From Belliella aquatica (lineage in GTDB: Bacteria; Bacteroidota; Bacteroidia; Cytophagales; Cyclobacteriaceae): a stretch of DNA of 64,000 nucleotides. The position numbers and the translations under genes are program-made. Of this stretch, positions 36,470 through 45,935 are shown piece by piece (within the stretch, counting starts at the first letter, position 1; each line of letters starts with the position of its first letter). The stretch lies in NCBI RefSeq assembly GCF_014637795.1, contig NZ_BMFD01000005.1, positions 186,001 through 250,000 of the forward strand. The letters run 5' to 3'. Under the pieces are notes generated by a model. It was not told the DNA's origin and ran no database searches. It saw nothing but the letters and a program-made list of their open reading frames with translations.

Positions 36470-36882
36470 TAGGGTCTTATCACTTCAGCACTAAATGTAA
36501 TTTCTGATTTTAAAGAAGAGGCTACAGAACAATATTTTTCTACTGATAATGCAACGACTTTCTTAAACTCTTCCTCCGTAGCATCTGGAGAAACTAAGAC
36601 AAATCTCAGATGAATCGATTTGTAAAATGCTGGAATCCCATCATTTCTATCACCTTCGGCTTCTACATAAAAATCGACAATAGTTTTTCGCTTTTTCTTC
36701 ATCATCCCTACTGCATCCACAGATCCGCAACCTGCTAAAGCTGATAACAAAAGATCCATAGGTGACTGAGCCTTTTTGTTAGGAGCATCATACATATCTA
36801 TCTCTACTACATTTCCCTGCTGATTGACAGCCTCATATTCGTAATCCGCTTTCATTCGGACAGTTACGTTTCTTTTGCTCAT
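36469..36882 (-). CDS. OsmC/Ohr family peroxiredoxin-like protein
   Basis: A 137-residue protein with the OsmC fold. The two redox cysteines are present, Cys52 in ALAGCGSVDAV and Cys118 in EKYCSVASSL, along with SPMDLLLSALA and the usual long helix. Family members reduce organic or fatty-acid hydroperoxides with lipoyl or thiol donors. The KAQSPMDLL version is the YhfA-like branch rather than Ohr itself. It is first in a run with the 79-aa gene and the lipoprotein and kinase genes. Confidence 0.9.
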   Translation of the reverse strand: MSKRNVTVRMKADYEYEAVNQQGNVVEIDMYDAPNKKAQSPMDLLLSALAGCGSVDAVGMMKKKRKTIVDFYVEAEGDRNDGIPAFYKSIHLRFVLVSPDATEEEFKKVVALSVEKYCSVASSLKSEITFSAEVIRP

Positions 36883-36965
36883 GGTTTTTGAATTGAAATT
36901 TTTAAATTAGTTGGAAGGTTTGAAAGCTTAAAGATTTGGCATATAGATAGATTATCCCCTTATCA

Positions 36966-37024
36966 ATAATTCTGAGTTCTGCATTCACCATTTTTTAAAT
37001 TTAAAATGAAGAACTCAGAATTAT
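36966..37024. repeat. Inverted repeat between icmF and the OsmC gene
   Basis: ATAATTCTGAGTTCT (36966-36980) and its exact complement (37010-37024) form a 15-bp stem. The 29-base interior includes a second short pair, CATTTT/AAAATG. It lies 80-138 bp after the icmF stop. No T-run follows on the minus strand, so it is not a standard terminator; it may be an mRNA-end hairpin or a small palindromic element. Confidence 0.6.
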
Positions 37025-37103
37025 AAATAGAATACTCTCTGCAAATGGAAATCTTATGTCTTGAATCTTACTTCTTATATCTTAAATCTAGCCTCTCCTT
37101 CTC

Positions 37104-40100
37104 TTACATATTCCTACGGTACTGCCCTCCTACTTCGTAAAGTGCACGAGTGATTTGTCCCAAGGAGCAATACTTTGCTGCATCCATTAATTTTTCGAAA
37201 ATATTTTCATTGCGAACTGCTGCTTCTTGAAGTGCTGTTATCCATGATTCGGATTTATCTTCATTTTTCTTATGAAGATTGTGAAGCGTAATAATTTGAG
37301 CTTCTTTTTCCTCTACGTTTGCTCGAATGACTTCCCCTGGAGTAACCGTTGGTGATCCCTCAGAAGATAAGAAGGTATTCACACCAATGATTGGATATTC
37401 ACCCGTATGCTTGAGCATTTCATAATGCAAGCTTTCTTCTTGAATTTTACCACGCTGATACATCGTCTCCATCGCACCCAATACTCCGCCACGTTCAGTA
37501 ATTCTATCAAATTCTACATAAACAGCTTCTTCGACCAACTCAGTGAGTTCTTCGATGATGAAGGAACCTTGAAGTGGATTTTCATTTTTGGTCAATCCGA
37601 GTTCTTTATTGATGATCAACTGAATTGCCATCGCTCTTCTTACAGATGCTTCTGTAGGGGTAGTGATGGCTTCGTCATAAGCATTCGTATGCAATGAATT
37701 ACAGTTGTCATAAATTGCATAAAGTGCCTGAAGCGTCGTCCTGATATCATTGAAATCTATCTCCTGCGCATGAAGGGATCTCCCAGATGTTTGAATATGA
37801 TATTTCAACATCTGCGAACGTTCATTGGCAGCATATTTCAATTTCATGGCTTTCGCCCAAATTCTTCTTGCTACTCTTCCGATTACAGAATATTCTGGAT
37901 CAATGCCATTCGAAAAGAAGAAAGAAAGGTTTGGAGCAAACTTATTGATATCCATTCCTCTCGAAACGTAATACTCCACATAGGTAAATCCATTAGAAAG
38001 TGTCAGTGCCAATTGGGTAATTGGATTTGCACCAGCTTCTGCAATATGATAACCCGAAATTGAAACTGAATAGAAATTTCTAATATTCTGATCGATAAAA
38101 TACTGCTGCACATCTCCCATCAATCTCAATGAAAATTCAGTCGAGAAAATACAAGTATTTTGCGCTTGATCTTCTTTCAAGATATCCGCTTGAACAGTTC
38201 CCCTGACCTTTGCAACTGTCTCAGTTTTGATTTTTTCATAAACATCAGCAGGTAATACTTCGTCACCTGTTACACCGAGTAGCATCAACCCAAGTCCATC
38301 ATTTCCTTCTGGAATTTGACCATGATATTGAGGTCTCTGAACGCCCTTATCCTTATAGATAGAATCTATTTTCTTATTTACCTCTTCTTCCAAGCCATTG
38401 GCTTTGATGTAAACTTCACATTGTTGATCAACGGCTGCATTCATGAAAAATGCCGTCATCGTCGCAGCAGGACCATTGATAGTCATCGATACAGATGTCA
38501 TTGGATCTGCTAGATTGAAGCCCGAATACAGCTTCTTTGCGTCGTCCAAACAGCAGATATTTACACCAGAATTACCGATTTTACCATAAATATCAGGTCT
38601 GTAATCTGGGTCTTCTCCGTAAAGTGTCACCGAGTCAAAAGCTGTTGAAAGCCTCTTTGCTGGCAAACCTTTAGACACATAGTGAAAACGCTTGTTCGTT
38701 CGCTCAGGTCCTCCTTCTCCTGCAAACATCCTTGTCGGATCTTCGCCCTCTCTCTTAAATGGAAATACACCTGAAGTGTATGGAAATTCTCCTGGTACAT
38801 TTTCCGTCAAACCCCATTTCAACAAATCTCCCCAAGCTTCATATCTCGGAAGGGAAACTTTAGGAATACTGCTCCCTGAAAGTGACTTAGTATGGGTTTT
38901 TACTTTGATTTCTTTGTCTCTTACCTTAAAAACATAGTATTCATCTCTATATTTTTGCGCTTTCGCAGGCCAATCTTCAAGCCATTTTTTATTCTTCGGA
39001 TCCAATTCCAACTCTACTTGAGCATAGACTTCTTGTAGTTCTTTTACCAATCGATCCTTGTCTTCAATGTTGGTCATGGCAATCGCCTCAATGGACTTCG
39101 TAATGCTAAAAAGCTTCTGAGCGACTTCTTTTTGCTCTTCTGCCCACTTGCCATAATTTCTGTTATTCTCAGAAATTTCAGATAAATATCTCGTTCTTGA
39201 AGGTGGGATAATATATATCTTCTCGGACATTTCGCCTGTCACTTCAAAGGAAGTCTTCAAGTCAACTCCTGTTTTCTCTACCAACTTTTGAATAATCCCT
39301 TTGTACAAAGAATTCATTCCTGGATCATTGAACTGCGAGGCTATCGTGCCAAACACAGGGATATCCTCGTCTGCAATTTCCCAGAGATTATGATTGCGTT
39401 TGTACTGCTTTTTGACATCTCGAAGCGCATCTTGTGCTCCTCTTTTGTCAAACTTATTAAGAGCTATGACATCAGCGAAATCCAACATATCGATTTTCTC
39501 CAACTGAGTAGCTGCACCGTACTCAGGCGTCATTACATATAGAGACATGTCAGAGTGTTCAATAATTTCCGTATCTGATTGCCCAATTCCAGATGTTTCT
39601 AATATAATCAAATCGAAATTTGCAGCTTTCACGATATCTACTGCATCCTGAACATACTTTGACAAAGCCAGATTCGACTGCCTCGTAGCCAAAGAACGCA
39701 TGTACACATTAGGGTGATGAATCGCATTCATTCTGATTCTATCGCCAAGCAAAGCTCCTCCTGTTTTTCTCTTTGATGGATCGACAGAAATAATTGCAAT
39801 ATTTTTTTCCTTAAAATCAATTAAAAATCTTCGCACTAATTCATCTACCAAGGAGGATTTCCCTGATCCACCTGTCCCTGTGATACCCAAAACTGGCGTT
39901 TTACTTTTCGAAGAGAGTTTTCTCACCTTTTCCAAGATCGATTTACTTTCCTCTGGGAAATTTTCAGCAGCAGAAATCAATTTTGCGAGTTCTTGCTTAT
40001 TGTCTTTATCCAGTGCTTCTCCTCCTTTATGATTTTTTCCTACCGGAAAATCAGATTTTTTTACAAGGTCATTGATCATACCTTGCAAGCCCATTGACCT

Positions 40101-40484
40101 TCCGTCATCAGGTGCGTAGATTCTTGTGATTCCGTATTCATGAAGTTCTTTGATCTCTTCGGGCAGGATAGTTCCTCCTCCACCTCCAAAAATTTTGATA
40201 TGACCCGCCCCTTTTTCTTTCAACAAGTCATACATGTATTTAAAAAACTCAACGTGTCCGCCTTGGTAGGATGTAATGGCAATAGCTTGGACATCCTCTT
40301 GAATGGCGCAATCCACAATCTCCAAAACTGATCTATTGTGTCCTAAATGTATCACCTCGCAACCAGTAGATTGGATGATTCTACGCATGATATTGATTGC
40401 AGCATCGTGTCCATCAAAAAGTGACGCGGCTGTTACAAGTCGGATATGATTTTTAGGTTTATAAATTTCTGTTACAACTGACAT
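37104..40484 (-). CDS. icmF: Fused isobutyryl-CoA/methylmalonyl-CoA-type mutase
   Basis: B12-dependent carbon-skeleton mutase, 1126 residues. The N-terminal B12-binding domain (about 14-140) has [10 protein letters not shown] with the cobalt-ligand His. A MeaB-like G-protein chaperone domain follows (about 195-420) with P-loop GTGGSGKSS and the NKFD guanine motif. The C-terminal TIM-barrel substrate domain (about 545-1120) contains [23 protein letters not shown]. This domain order is diagnostic of IcmF, which interconverts isobutyryl- and n-butyryl-CoA. The Phe in GVFPFK, where methylmalonyl-CoA mutase has Tyr, supports that substrate class, although related pivalyl/isovaleryl-CoA activity cannot be excluded. 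The gene is single. Confidence 0.94.
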   Translation of the reverse strand: MSVVTEIYKPKNHIRLVTAASLFDGHDAAINIMRRIIQSTGCEVIHLGHNRSVLEIVDCAIQEDVQAIAITSYQGGHVEFFKYMYDLLKEKGAGHIKIFGGGGGTILPEEIKELHEYGITRIYAPDDGRSMGLQGMINDLVKKSDFPVGKNHKGGEALDKDNKQELAKLISAAENFPEESKSILEKVRKLSSKSKTPVLGITGTGGSGKSSLVDELVRRFLIDFKEKNIAIISVDPSKRKTGGALLGDRIRMNAIHHPNVYMRSLATRQSNLALSKYVQDAVDIVKAANFDLIILETSGIGQSDTEIIEHSDMSLYVMTPEYGAATQLEKIDMLDFADVIALNKFDKRGAQDALRDVKKQYKRNHNLWEIADEDIPVFGTIASQFNDPGMNSLYKGIIQKLVEKTGVDLKTSFEVTGEMSEKIYIIPPSRTRYLSEISENNRNYGKWAEEQKEVAQKLFSITKSIEAIAMTNIEDKDRLVKELQEVYAQVELELDPKNKKWLEDWPAKAQKYRDEYYVFKVRDKEIKVKTHTKSLSGSSIPKVSLPRYEAWGDLLKWGLTENVPGEFPYTSGVFPFKREGEDPTRMFAGEGGPERTNKRFHYVSKGLPAKRLSTAFDSVTLYGEDPDYRPDIYGKIGNSGVNICCLDDAKKLYSGFNLADPMTSVSMTINGPAATMTAFFMNAAVDQQCEVYIKANGLEEEVNKKIDSIYKDKGVQRPQYHGQIPEGNDGLGLMLLGVTGDEVLPADVYEKIKTETVAKVRGTVQADILKEDQAQNTCIFSTEFSLRLMGDVQQYFIDQNIRNFYSVSISGYHIAEAGANPITQLALTLSNGFTYVEYYVSRGMDINKFAPNLSFFFSNGIDPEYSVIGRVARRIWAKAMKLKYAANERSQMLKYHIQTSGRSLHAQEIDFNDIRTTLQALYAIYDNCNSLHTNAYDEAITTPTEASVRRAMAIQLIINKELGLTKNENPLQGSFIIEELTELVEEAVYVEFDRITERGGVLGAMETMYQRGKIQEESLHYEMLKHTGEYPIIGVNTFLSSEGSPTVTPGEVIRANVEEKEAQIITLHNLHKKNEDKSESWITALQEAAVRNENIFEKLMDAAKYCSLGQITRALYEVGGQYRRNM

Positions 40485-40840
40485 GTATGAATTGGGTTTA
40501 TATTATATGCTTTCTACGAAGGTTAAAGCCAAATTAGTCAATTTAAGTTTATACTTAAATTTCTGATTGCGAATATAAGAAAAATAGAAGATTTGAGCAG
40601 TAATGAAAAGTAAGGTTTTCGAAATATTATTCTGATTAAATGATTCATTCTCTGCTTATTCCCCAAACAGAATAATAATACCCTCCTGATTCAAAATAAA
40701 ATACAATATTTTAAAATTAAGTGAAATCAGCCTATTAACTGATTTTTGTCATGAAATTTGGAAAGGATTAACCCGTTCTTTGTGAGAAGAAAGCTCCAAT
40801 TCTTATATTAAGGAGTCTTTAAATGATTAAAAATTAGCTC
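40485..40840. other. Divergent promoter region icmF / S2P operon
   Basis: This 356-bp gene-free stretch is AT-rich. It contains one Crp/Fnr-type palindrome at 40739-40752, nearer the S2P operon. I see no riboswitch or small open frame. Confidence 0.55.
40739..40752. promoter_or_regulatory. Candidate Crp/Fnr-type site before the S2P-ATPase operon
   Basis: CTGATTTTTGTCAT shares TGA(C/T)-N4-TGTCA with the sites at 4471 and 3561, and the next two bases (GA) also match 4471. It lies 89 bp before the S2P ATG, an activator-compatible position. Inference from sequence sharing. Confidence 0.5.
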
Positions 40841-41920
40841 ATGAAACTTTCGCTCTATCTCGGAACCTACAAGCGTGTCAAAGTTTTTATCCATTGGACT
40901 TTTTCCTTGCTGTTATTATGGATCGTCATTTCTAACCTTAGGGCTAATGCTCCAGTTGAAGATATTCTCTGGACACTACTCTTTGTATTTGGACTATTCT
41001 TCTGCGTAATATTACATGAATTCGGTCATGCTCTCGCTGCACAAAAATATGGAATCAGTACGCAAGATATCACGCTACTGCCCATTGGCGGTGTTGCAAG
41101 ACTCGAAAAACTTCCTGAAGACCCAAAACAAGAACTTTGGGTTGCCCTAGCTGGTCCGCTTGTTAATGTTGGTATATTTCTATTTCTAGCCATCATACTC
41201 ACAGTTGTTGGAACCGATTTCCAAAACTTTGAGGCTATGCATATTGACGCAAATTCCTTTCTAATGTATTTGGCTGTAGCCAACCTTATATTAGCGCTTT
41301 TTAATTTACTTCCTGCATTTCCTATGGATGGAGGTAGAGTATTGAGAGCTTTATTAGCAATCAAACTTCCAAGAGCCCAAGCTACCAAAATAGCTGGTGG
41401 TATCGGGCAGGTACTCGCTTTAGCATTTATCTTTTATGGACTTTTTAATAATCCAATCCTTGTCCTAATTGGGATCTTTATTTTTCTTGGTGCTGCAGCC
41501 GAAGTCAATCACACGCAGCAGGCAAGTTTCCTTAAGGGCTTCAAAGTCAAAGATGCCATGATGCTGAAATTCCAGATCTTAGCTTTTGATGCTCCGCTTT
41601 CAAAAGCTATCCAAAAATTACTGGATAGCCAAGCTACACACTTTGTCGTAGTCAGAGATGACGTCGCTGTCGGTACATTGAGTAAAGATCAAATTATCCA
41701 AGGACTTCAGAATGGTGATGAAAACACCAAAATTGAAGTTGTAGCTGATTTTAGCCCATACAAAATCGAGACCGAAATGGAATTGGAAGAGGCATGGAAA
41801 AACATGATGATCAAAAAGAGAAAGGTTGCTTTTGTCATAGAAAACGGGCATTTCTTGGGGATATTAGACCAAGATAACATTACCGAATTTATTTTAGTAA
41901 AATCAGCTTTATCGAAATGA
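40841..41920 (+). CDS. Site-2 protease (M50) with CBS domains
   Basis: A 359-residue membrane metalloprotease of the M50/S2P group. The zinc motif is HEFGH (His59, Glu60, His63) in a TM helix, and Asp163 in PMDGGRV is the third ligand. Six or so TM segments cover residues 1-220. The C-terminal part (about 230-350) holds two CBS motifs (VKDAMMLKFQILAFDA, then FVIENGHFLGILDQDNI), which in other proteins bind adenine nucleotides. It probably cleaves a membrane-bound substrate in response to energy state; the substrate is unknown. It is first in a three-gene operon, overlapping the P-type ATPase gene by 4 bp. Confidence 0.92.
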   Translation: MKLSLYLGTYKRVKVFIHWTFSLLLLWIVISNLRANAPVEDILWTLLFVFGLFFCVILHEFGHALAAQKYGISTQDITLLPIGGVARLEKLPEDPKQELWVALAGPLVNVGIFLFLAIILTVVGTDFQNFEAMHIDANSFLMYLAVANLILALFNLLPAFPMDGGRVLRALLAIKLPRAQATKIAGGIGQVLALAFIFYGLFNNPILVLIGIFIFLGAAAEVNHTQQASFLKGFKVKDAMMLKFQILAFDAPLSKAIQKLLDSQATHFVVVRDDVAVGTLSKDQIIQGLQNGDENTKIEVVADFSPYKIETEMELEEAWKNMMIKKRKVAFVIENGHFLGILDQDNITEFILVKSALSK

Positions 41921-44565
41921 TCTCTCCAATCAAAGATCCTTATTTGATTCAATCTGAAGTTCTACTTAAGCAATTGAACTCAGATCAAAATGGACTGATT
42001 GAAGAGGAGGTCAAGAGAAGACTTGCACATTTTGGTAAGAATACTCTTCCTGATCCGGATAAAAAATCACTCTTCAAATTAATCATCAAGCAGTTTAATA
42101 ACCTGATGGTTTATATCCTCCTTGTGGCTGCTGGAATATCTTTTCTGACACAGCACTATGTTGATGTCTATGTGATTTTGGGGATTATTCTAATCAATGC
42201 TATTATTGGATTTGTCCAAGAATACAAGGCCGAGGGGGCGCTAGCTGCGCTTAAAGGGCTTTTGGTTCCCCAATGTAAAGTCATTAGAAACAAACAGCTC
42301 TTGAAGGTCAATTCTGAAGATTTGGTTCTAGGAGATATTCTTGTCTTGGAAGAGGGAGATAACATCCCTGCTGATGCAAGAATAATTTATGAAAAAAACG
42401 GAAGAACATCCGAAGCATCACTAACAGGTGAATCAGTCCCTGTTCAGAAATCTGAAAAAGTTCACGAAGGCCCATGTGGATTTTCAGACCAGAAAAATAT
42501 GGTCTGGAAAAGCACATTTGTGTCTAGTGGGAGTATCCGAGCTGTAGTCACCGCCACAGGGCTACAAACCCAAATTGGACAAATTGCCTCCAGTCTGAAG
42601 GGTATCATTCCTAAGAAGACAAACTTTCAAAAGAAAACGGATAAGTTAGCCATGCAAATGGCTTTCATCGCAATAGGAAGTGCTATTCTGCTTTTTATAA
42701 TTGGTTATTTGGTGCTTGAAGTAGAGACAAGCGAATTATTGTTGATTTCTATAGCAGCCTTAGTATCTGCAATTCCAGAAGGGCTTCCTGCTGTATTATC
42801 TATTGTATTGGCAGTGGGATCTTATAGAATGTCTCAGAAAAACGCCATTATTAGAGAAATGACAGCTACTGAGAGTCTGGGGTCTGTGAGTACTATCATC
42901 ACTGACAAAACAGGGACACTCACCCAAAACACCATGACGATTAAAAAAGTGTGGACACATGGTATTTCAGATGTAGAAGTGACTGGTGAAGGCTGGGAAA
43001 GCAAAGGTACTTTTTTGGGTGATGAAAAAGACGCTAATTCTCTTGAGATATTATTAGAAATCGCTGCACATTGCCATCAATCTGCTATAGAAGTTAGTGA
43101 AAACGATCTACTCAAAGTTATCGGAGACCCTACAGAAGCCGCTTTTTTAGTATTGGGGAATAAAGCTGGAAAGAAAAAATCTCTACGTATAATCGAGGAT
43201 ATAGCTTTCAGTTCTGAACTTAAGTACAGATCTACACAACTGTTAAAAGACAATGATGAATTGAGGTTTTATATAGGAGCTACTGAGCCAATATTAGACA
43301 GATGCACATCCTTTCTTGACAAAAATGGAAAAGGGAATGCCTTAGATGGTGATGCAAAATTATTAATTCTTAGTAAAATTCAATCTTGGTCTAGAGATAG
43401 CCTTCGGGTGTTGGCACTGGCAAGGAAAATCGGAGCAGATTTAGAAAAAGACGAATATTTAGAATTTGTAGGTATAGCAGGAATGATGGATCCACCAAGA
43501 CCTGAGGTAATCGATGCTGTAGCTTCCTGTCACAAAGCAGGCATTCGGGTAATCATGGCTACAGGTGACCACGCAGATACTGCTCTGTCAATTGCCAAAA
43601 AAGTGGGAATCGTCAAATCGGGAAGAGAGATAGTCTACACAGACACCCAACTTCAGCAAATGACTAAAGAGAAATTCAAAAAAGCAGTTCAGGAAGCTGA
43701 TGTTTTTTCGAGACTGACTCCTTTAATGAAGTTGAAGATTGCCAAGGCACTACAAGAAGCAGGCGAGCTTGTAGCTATGACTGGGGATGGTGTGAATGAT
43801 GCTCCCGCACTCAAACAGGCAAATATTGGGATTGCAATGGGGATCATGGGAACAGATGTTGCTAAAGATGCCTCTATGATGGTGTTGGCAGATGATAACT
43901 TCTCCACAATCGTTCAAGCCATTGAGCAAGGGCGAATAGTATTCAATAATGCGAGAAGAACTAGCTTTTTCCTAGTCACTACTAATTTTGCTGAAATTTT
44001 GACATTGATTACTTCTATATCCTTTGGCTTACCTATTCCTTTGACTGCAACACAGATTCTATGGATCAATATTGTCACTGATGGGTTTTGTGACAAAGCC
44101 CTGGCCGCAGAAAAAGGAAAAGGTTATGAACTAGAATCACCTCCGATCAATCCAAAAGAAAATATTCTCACAAAAAATATTATCCCATTCCTATTAATCA
44201 ATACCTTGATCATGACTGGTTTGGCAATAGCCGCTTTCAAAATTTATTTGCCCTTGGGTATAGAAAAAGCGAGGACAATGGTATTTATTGTCATTGCTTT
44301 TACCCAGCTTTTCAATGTTTTCAATATGCGAAATCTTGATCAATCTATTTTCAAAATCGGGCTTTTCAGCAATAAATGGGTAAATTATGCTTTGATCATC
44401 TCTATCCTTATTCAAGTATTGATCATTGAAGTTCCGATTTTTGCTCAACTATTTGATTTTAGGCCTGTCAATTTCATCGAATTTGTCAAATGGATCGCTT
44501 TATCATCTCTTACGCTTTGGGCAGGAGAAATTTATAAATACATCAAAAACTACAAAACTATATAG
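41917..44565 (+). CDS. P2-type cation-transporting ATPase (calcium-pump-like)
   Basis: An 882-residue P-type ATPase with an N-terminal cation-ATPase domain, actuator TGES loop, phosphorylated Asp330 in DKTGTLT, and the GDGVNDAPALK hinge. Membrane-site residues match Ca2+ pumps: Glu in AIPEGLPAV (M4), Asn and Glu in TNFAEI (M5), and Asn, Thr and Asp in NIVTDG (M6). After NIVTDG the usual hydrophobic PALAL-like sequence is replaced by FCDKALAAEKG, which is unusual and may alter selectivity. It overlaps the S2P protease gene by 4 bp and precedes the CoA-transferase gene by 2 bp. Calcium is the best guess; other divalent or monovalent ions remain possible. Confidence 0.9.
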   Translation: MISPIKDPYLIQSEVLLKQLNSDQNGLIEEEVKRRLAHFGKNTLPDPDKKSLFKLIIKQFNNLMVYILLVAAGISFLTQHYVDVYVILGIILINAIIGFVQEYKAEGALAALKGLLVPQCKVIRNKQLLKVNSEDLVLGDILVLEEGDNIPADARIIYEKNGRTSEASLTGESVPVQKSEKVHEGPCGFSDQKNMVWKSTFVSSGSIRAVVTATGLQTQIGQIASSLKGIIPKKTNFQKKTDKLAMQMAFIAIGSAILLFIIGYLVLEVETSELLLISIAALVSAIPEGLPAVLSIVLAVGSYRMSQKNAIIREMTATESLGSVSTIITDKTGTLTQNTMTIKKVWTHGISDVEVTGEGWESKGTFLGDEKDANSLEILLEIAAHCHQSAIEVSENDLLKVIGDPTEAAFLVLGNKAGKKKSLRIIEDIAFSSELKYRSTQLLKDNDELRFYIGATEPILDRCTSFLDKNGKGNALDGDAKLLILSKIQSWSRDSLRVLALARKIGADLEKDEYLEFVGIAGMMDPPRPEVIDAVASCHKAGIRVIMATGDHADTALSIAKKVGIVKSGREIVYTDTQLQQMTKEKFKKAVQEADVFSRLTPLMKLKIAKALQEAGELVAMTGDGVNDAPALKQANIGIAMGIMGTDVAKDASMMVLADDNFSTIVQAIEQGRIVFNNARRTSFFLVTTNFAEILTLITSISFGLPIPLTATQILWINIVTDGFCDKALAAEKGKGYELESPPINPKENILTKNIIPFLLINTLIMTGLAIAAFKIYLPLGIEKARTMVFIVIAFTQLFNVFNMRNLDQSIFKIGLFSNKWVNYALIISILIQVLIIEVPIFAQLFDFRPVNFIEFVKWIALSSLTLWAGEIYKYIKNYKTI

Positions 44566-44567
44566 CT

Positions 44568-45860
44568 ATGTATCAGTACACAAGCGCAGCAGAAGCTGTC
44601 AAACATGTAAAAAGTAATCAAAGAATATTCATTCATGGAAGTGCAGCTACTCCAACTCACCTCTTGCATGCTCTCGCAAACAGAAAAGAAGAACTGAGAG
44701 ATGTGGAAGTCGTTTCCATTTCAACCTTAGGAGATATGCCTTTGGCAACTCCTGATTGTTTAGGAAGTTTTTTTATGAATTCTCTTTTTGTGTCTGAAAA
44801 TGTAAGGCAAGCCGTCAACAGCGAACAAGGCGGTTATGTACCGATTTTCTTAAGTGAAATAGGGAGACTTTTCCGAAACAATATCCTTCCAATCGATGTA
44901 GCAATCCTCAATGTCTCAGAGCCAGACGATCATGGATATTGTTCGCTCGGAGTGTCGGTAGATATTGCAAAACCAGCTATTGAAACTGCCAAACTGATTA
45001 TTGCGCAAGTGAATAAGCAGATGCCAAGAACCCACGGTGATGGACACATTCACTTTAGCAGATTTGCTGCTGCAGTGGAAGTAGATGAAAATCTTCCAGA
45101 GGTAAATTATGGTGATAAAATCGGTGAGAACGAATTAAAAATAGGTTCCTATATCGCTGAACTCATAGAAGACAGAGCAACACTTCAAATGGGAATTGGT
45201 GCCATTCCAGATGCTGTTCTGAGAAAATTGACAGGTCACAAAGATCTTGGTATCCATACAGAAATGTTCTCCAATGGTGTAATCGAACTTTTAGAATCAG
45301 GAGCCATCACCAATTCTTATAAGAAAAAGCATCCTGGGAAAATCGTGACTTCATTTGCCATAGGCAATAAAGAGATGTATCAAAAGATCCATGACAACCC
45401 AATTTTCTCTTTTCACGAAGCAGCCTATGTCAATGATACCGCGGTGATCAGAAAAAACCCAAAAGTAGTTTCAATCAACAGCTGTCTTGAGTTAGATTTA
45501 ACTGGTCAAGTTTGTGCAGATTCTATAGGAAGTTACCATTATTCTGGTGTTGGTGGTCAGATGGACTTTATGCGAGGAGCCGCGCTTTCAGAAGGTGGGA
45601 AACCGATCATGGCACTTTCCGCAGCTACAAGAAGAGGTGCCAGTAAGATTGTTCCGTTCCTCAAACAAGGAGCTGGAGTAGTAACGACAAGAGCTCATAT
45701 GCACTATGTGGTTACAGAGTTTGGCGTAGCTTATCTCTATGGAAAAAACCTCAGACAACGTGCTTATGAACTGATGAAAATCTCTCATCCAGATCACCGA
45801 GAAGATTTAGAACGAGCGATAATTGATCGATTTGGCAGCTATGTATATGCTACACGATAA
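44568..45860 (+). CDS. Acetyl-CoA hydrolase/transferase family protein
   Basis: A 430-residue enzyme of the Cat/4-hydroxybutyrate CoA-transferase family. The two-domain family layout is visible, with GDMPLATP, the LNVSEPDDHGYCSLGVSVD block, LQMGIGAIPDAVL and HTEMFSNGVIELLESG. The late GGVGGQ-like segment is SGVGGQMDFMRGAALS. The N-terminal YTSAAEAVKHVKSNQRIFIHG is typical. It moves CoA between acetate and a C4-type acid or hydrolyses acyl-CoA; specificity is not visible. It is the last gene of the S2P-ATPase operon, an unexpected partner for a pump and a protease, and is followed by a terminator. Confidence 0.9.
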   Translation: MYQYTSAAEAVKHVKSNQRIFIHGSAATPTHLLHALANRKEELRDVEVVSISTLGDMPLATPDCLGSFFMNSLFVSENVRQAVNSEQGGYVPIFLSEIGRLFRNNILPIDVAILNVSEPDDHGYCSLGVSVDIAKPAIETAKLIIAQVNKQMPRTHGDGHIHFSRFAAAVEVDENLPEVNYGDKIGENELKIGSYIAELIEDRATLQMGIGAIPDAVLRKLTGHKDLGIHTEMFSNGVIELLESGAITNSYKKKHPGKIVTSFAIGNKEMYQKIHDNPIFSFHEAAYVNDTAVIRKNPKVVSINSCLELDLTGQVCADSIGSYHYSGVGGQMDFMRGAALSEGGKPIMALSAATRRGASKIVPFLKQGAGVVTTRAHMHYVVTEFGVAYLYGKNLRQRAYELMKISHPDHREDLERAIIDRFGSYVYATR

Positions 45861-45883
45861 TTCTCGTTGAGATTTTCAGATAT

Positions 45884-45912
45884 AAAAAAACCACCCGATT
45901 GGGTGGCTTTTT
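45884..45912. terminator. Bidirectional terminator between CoA-transferase and TonB receptor genes
   Basis: CCACCC-GATT-GGGTGG flanked by A-run and T-run. It serves the converging genes on both strands. Confidence 0.9.
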
Positions 45913-45935
45913 GTTTTGTTATGGAAAGTGTATAA

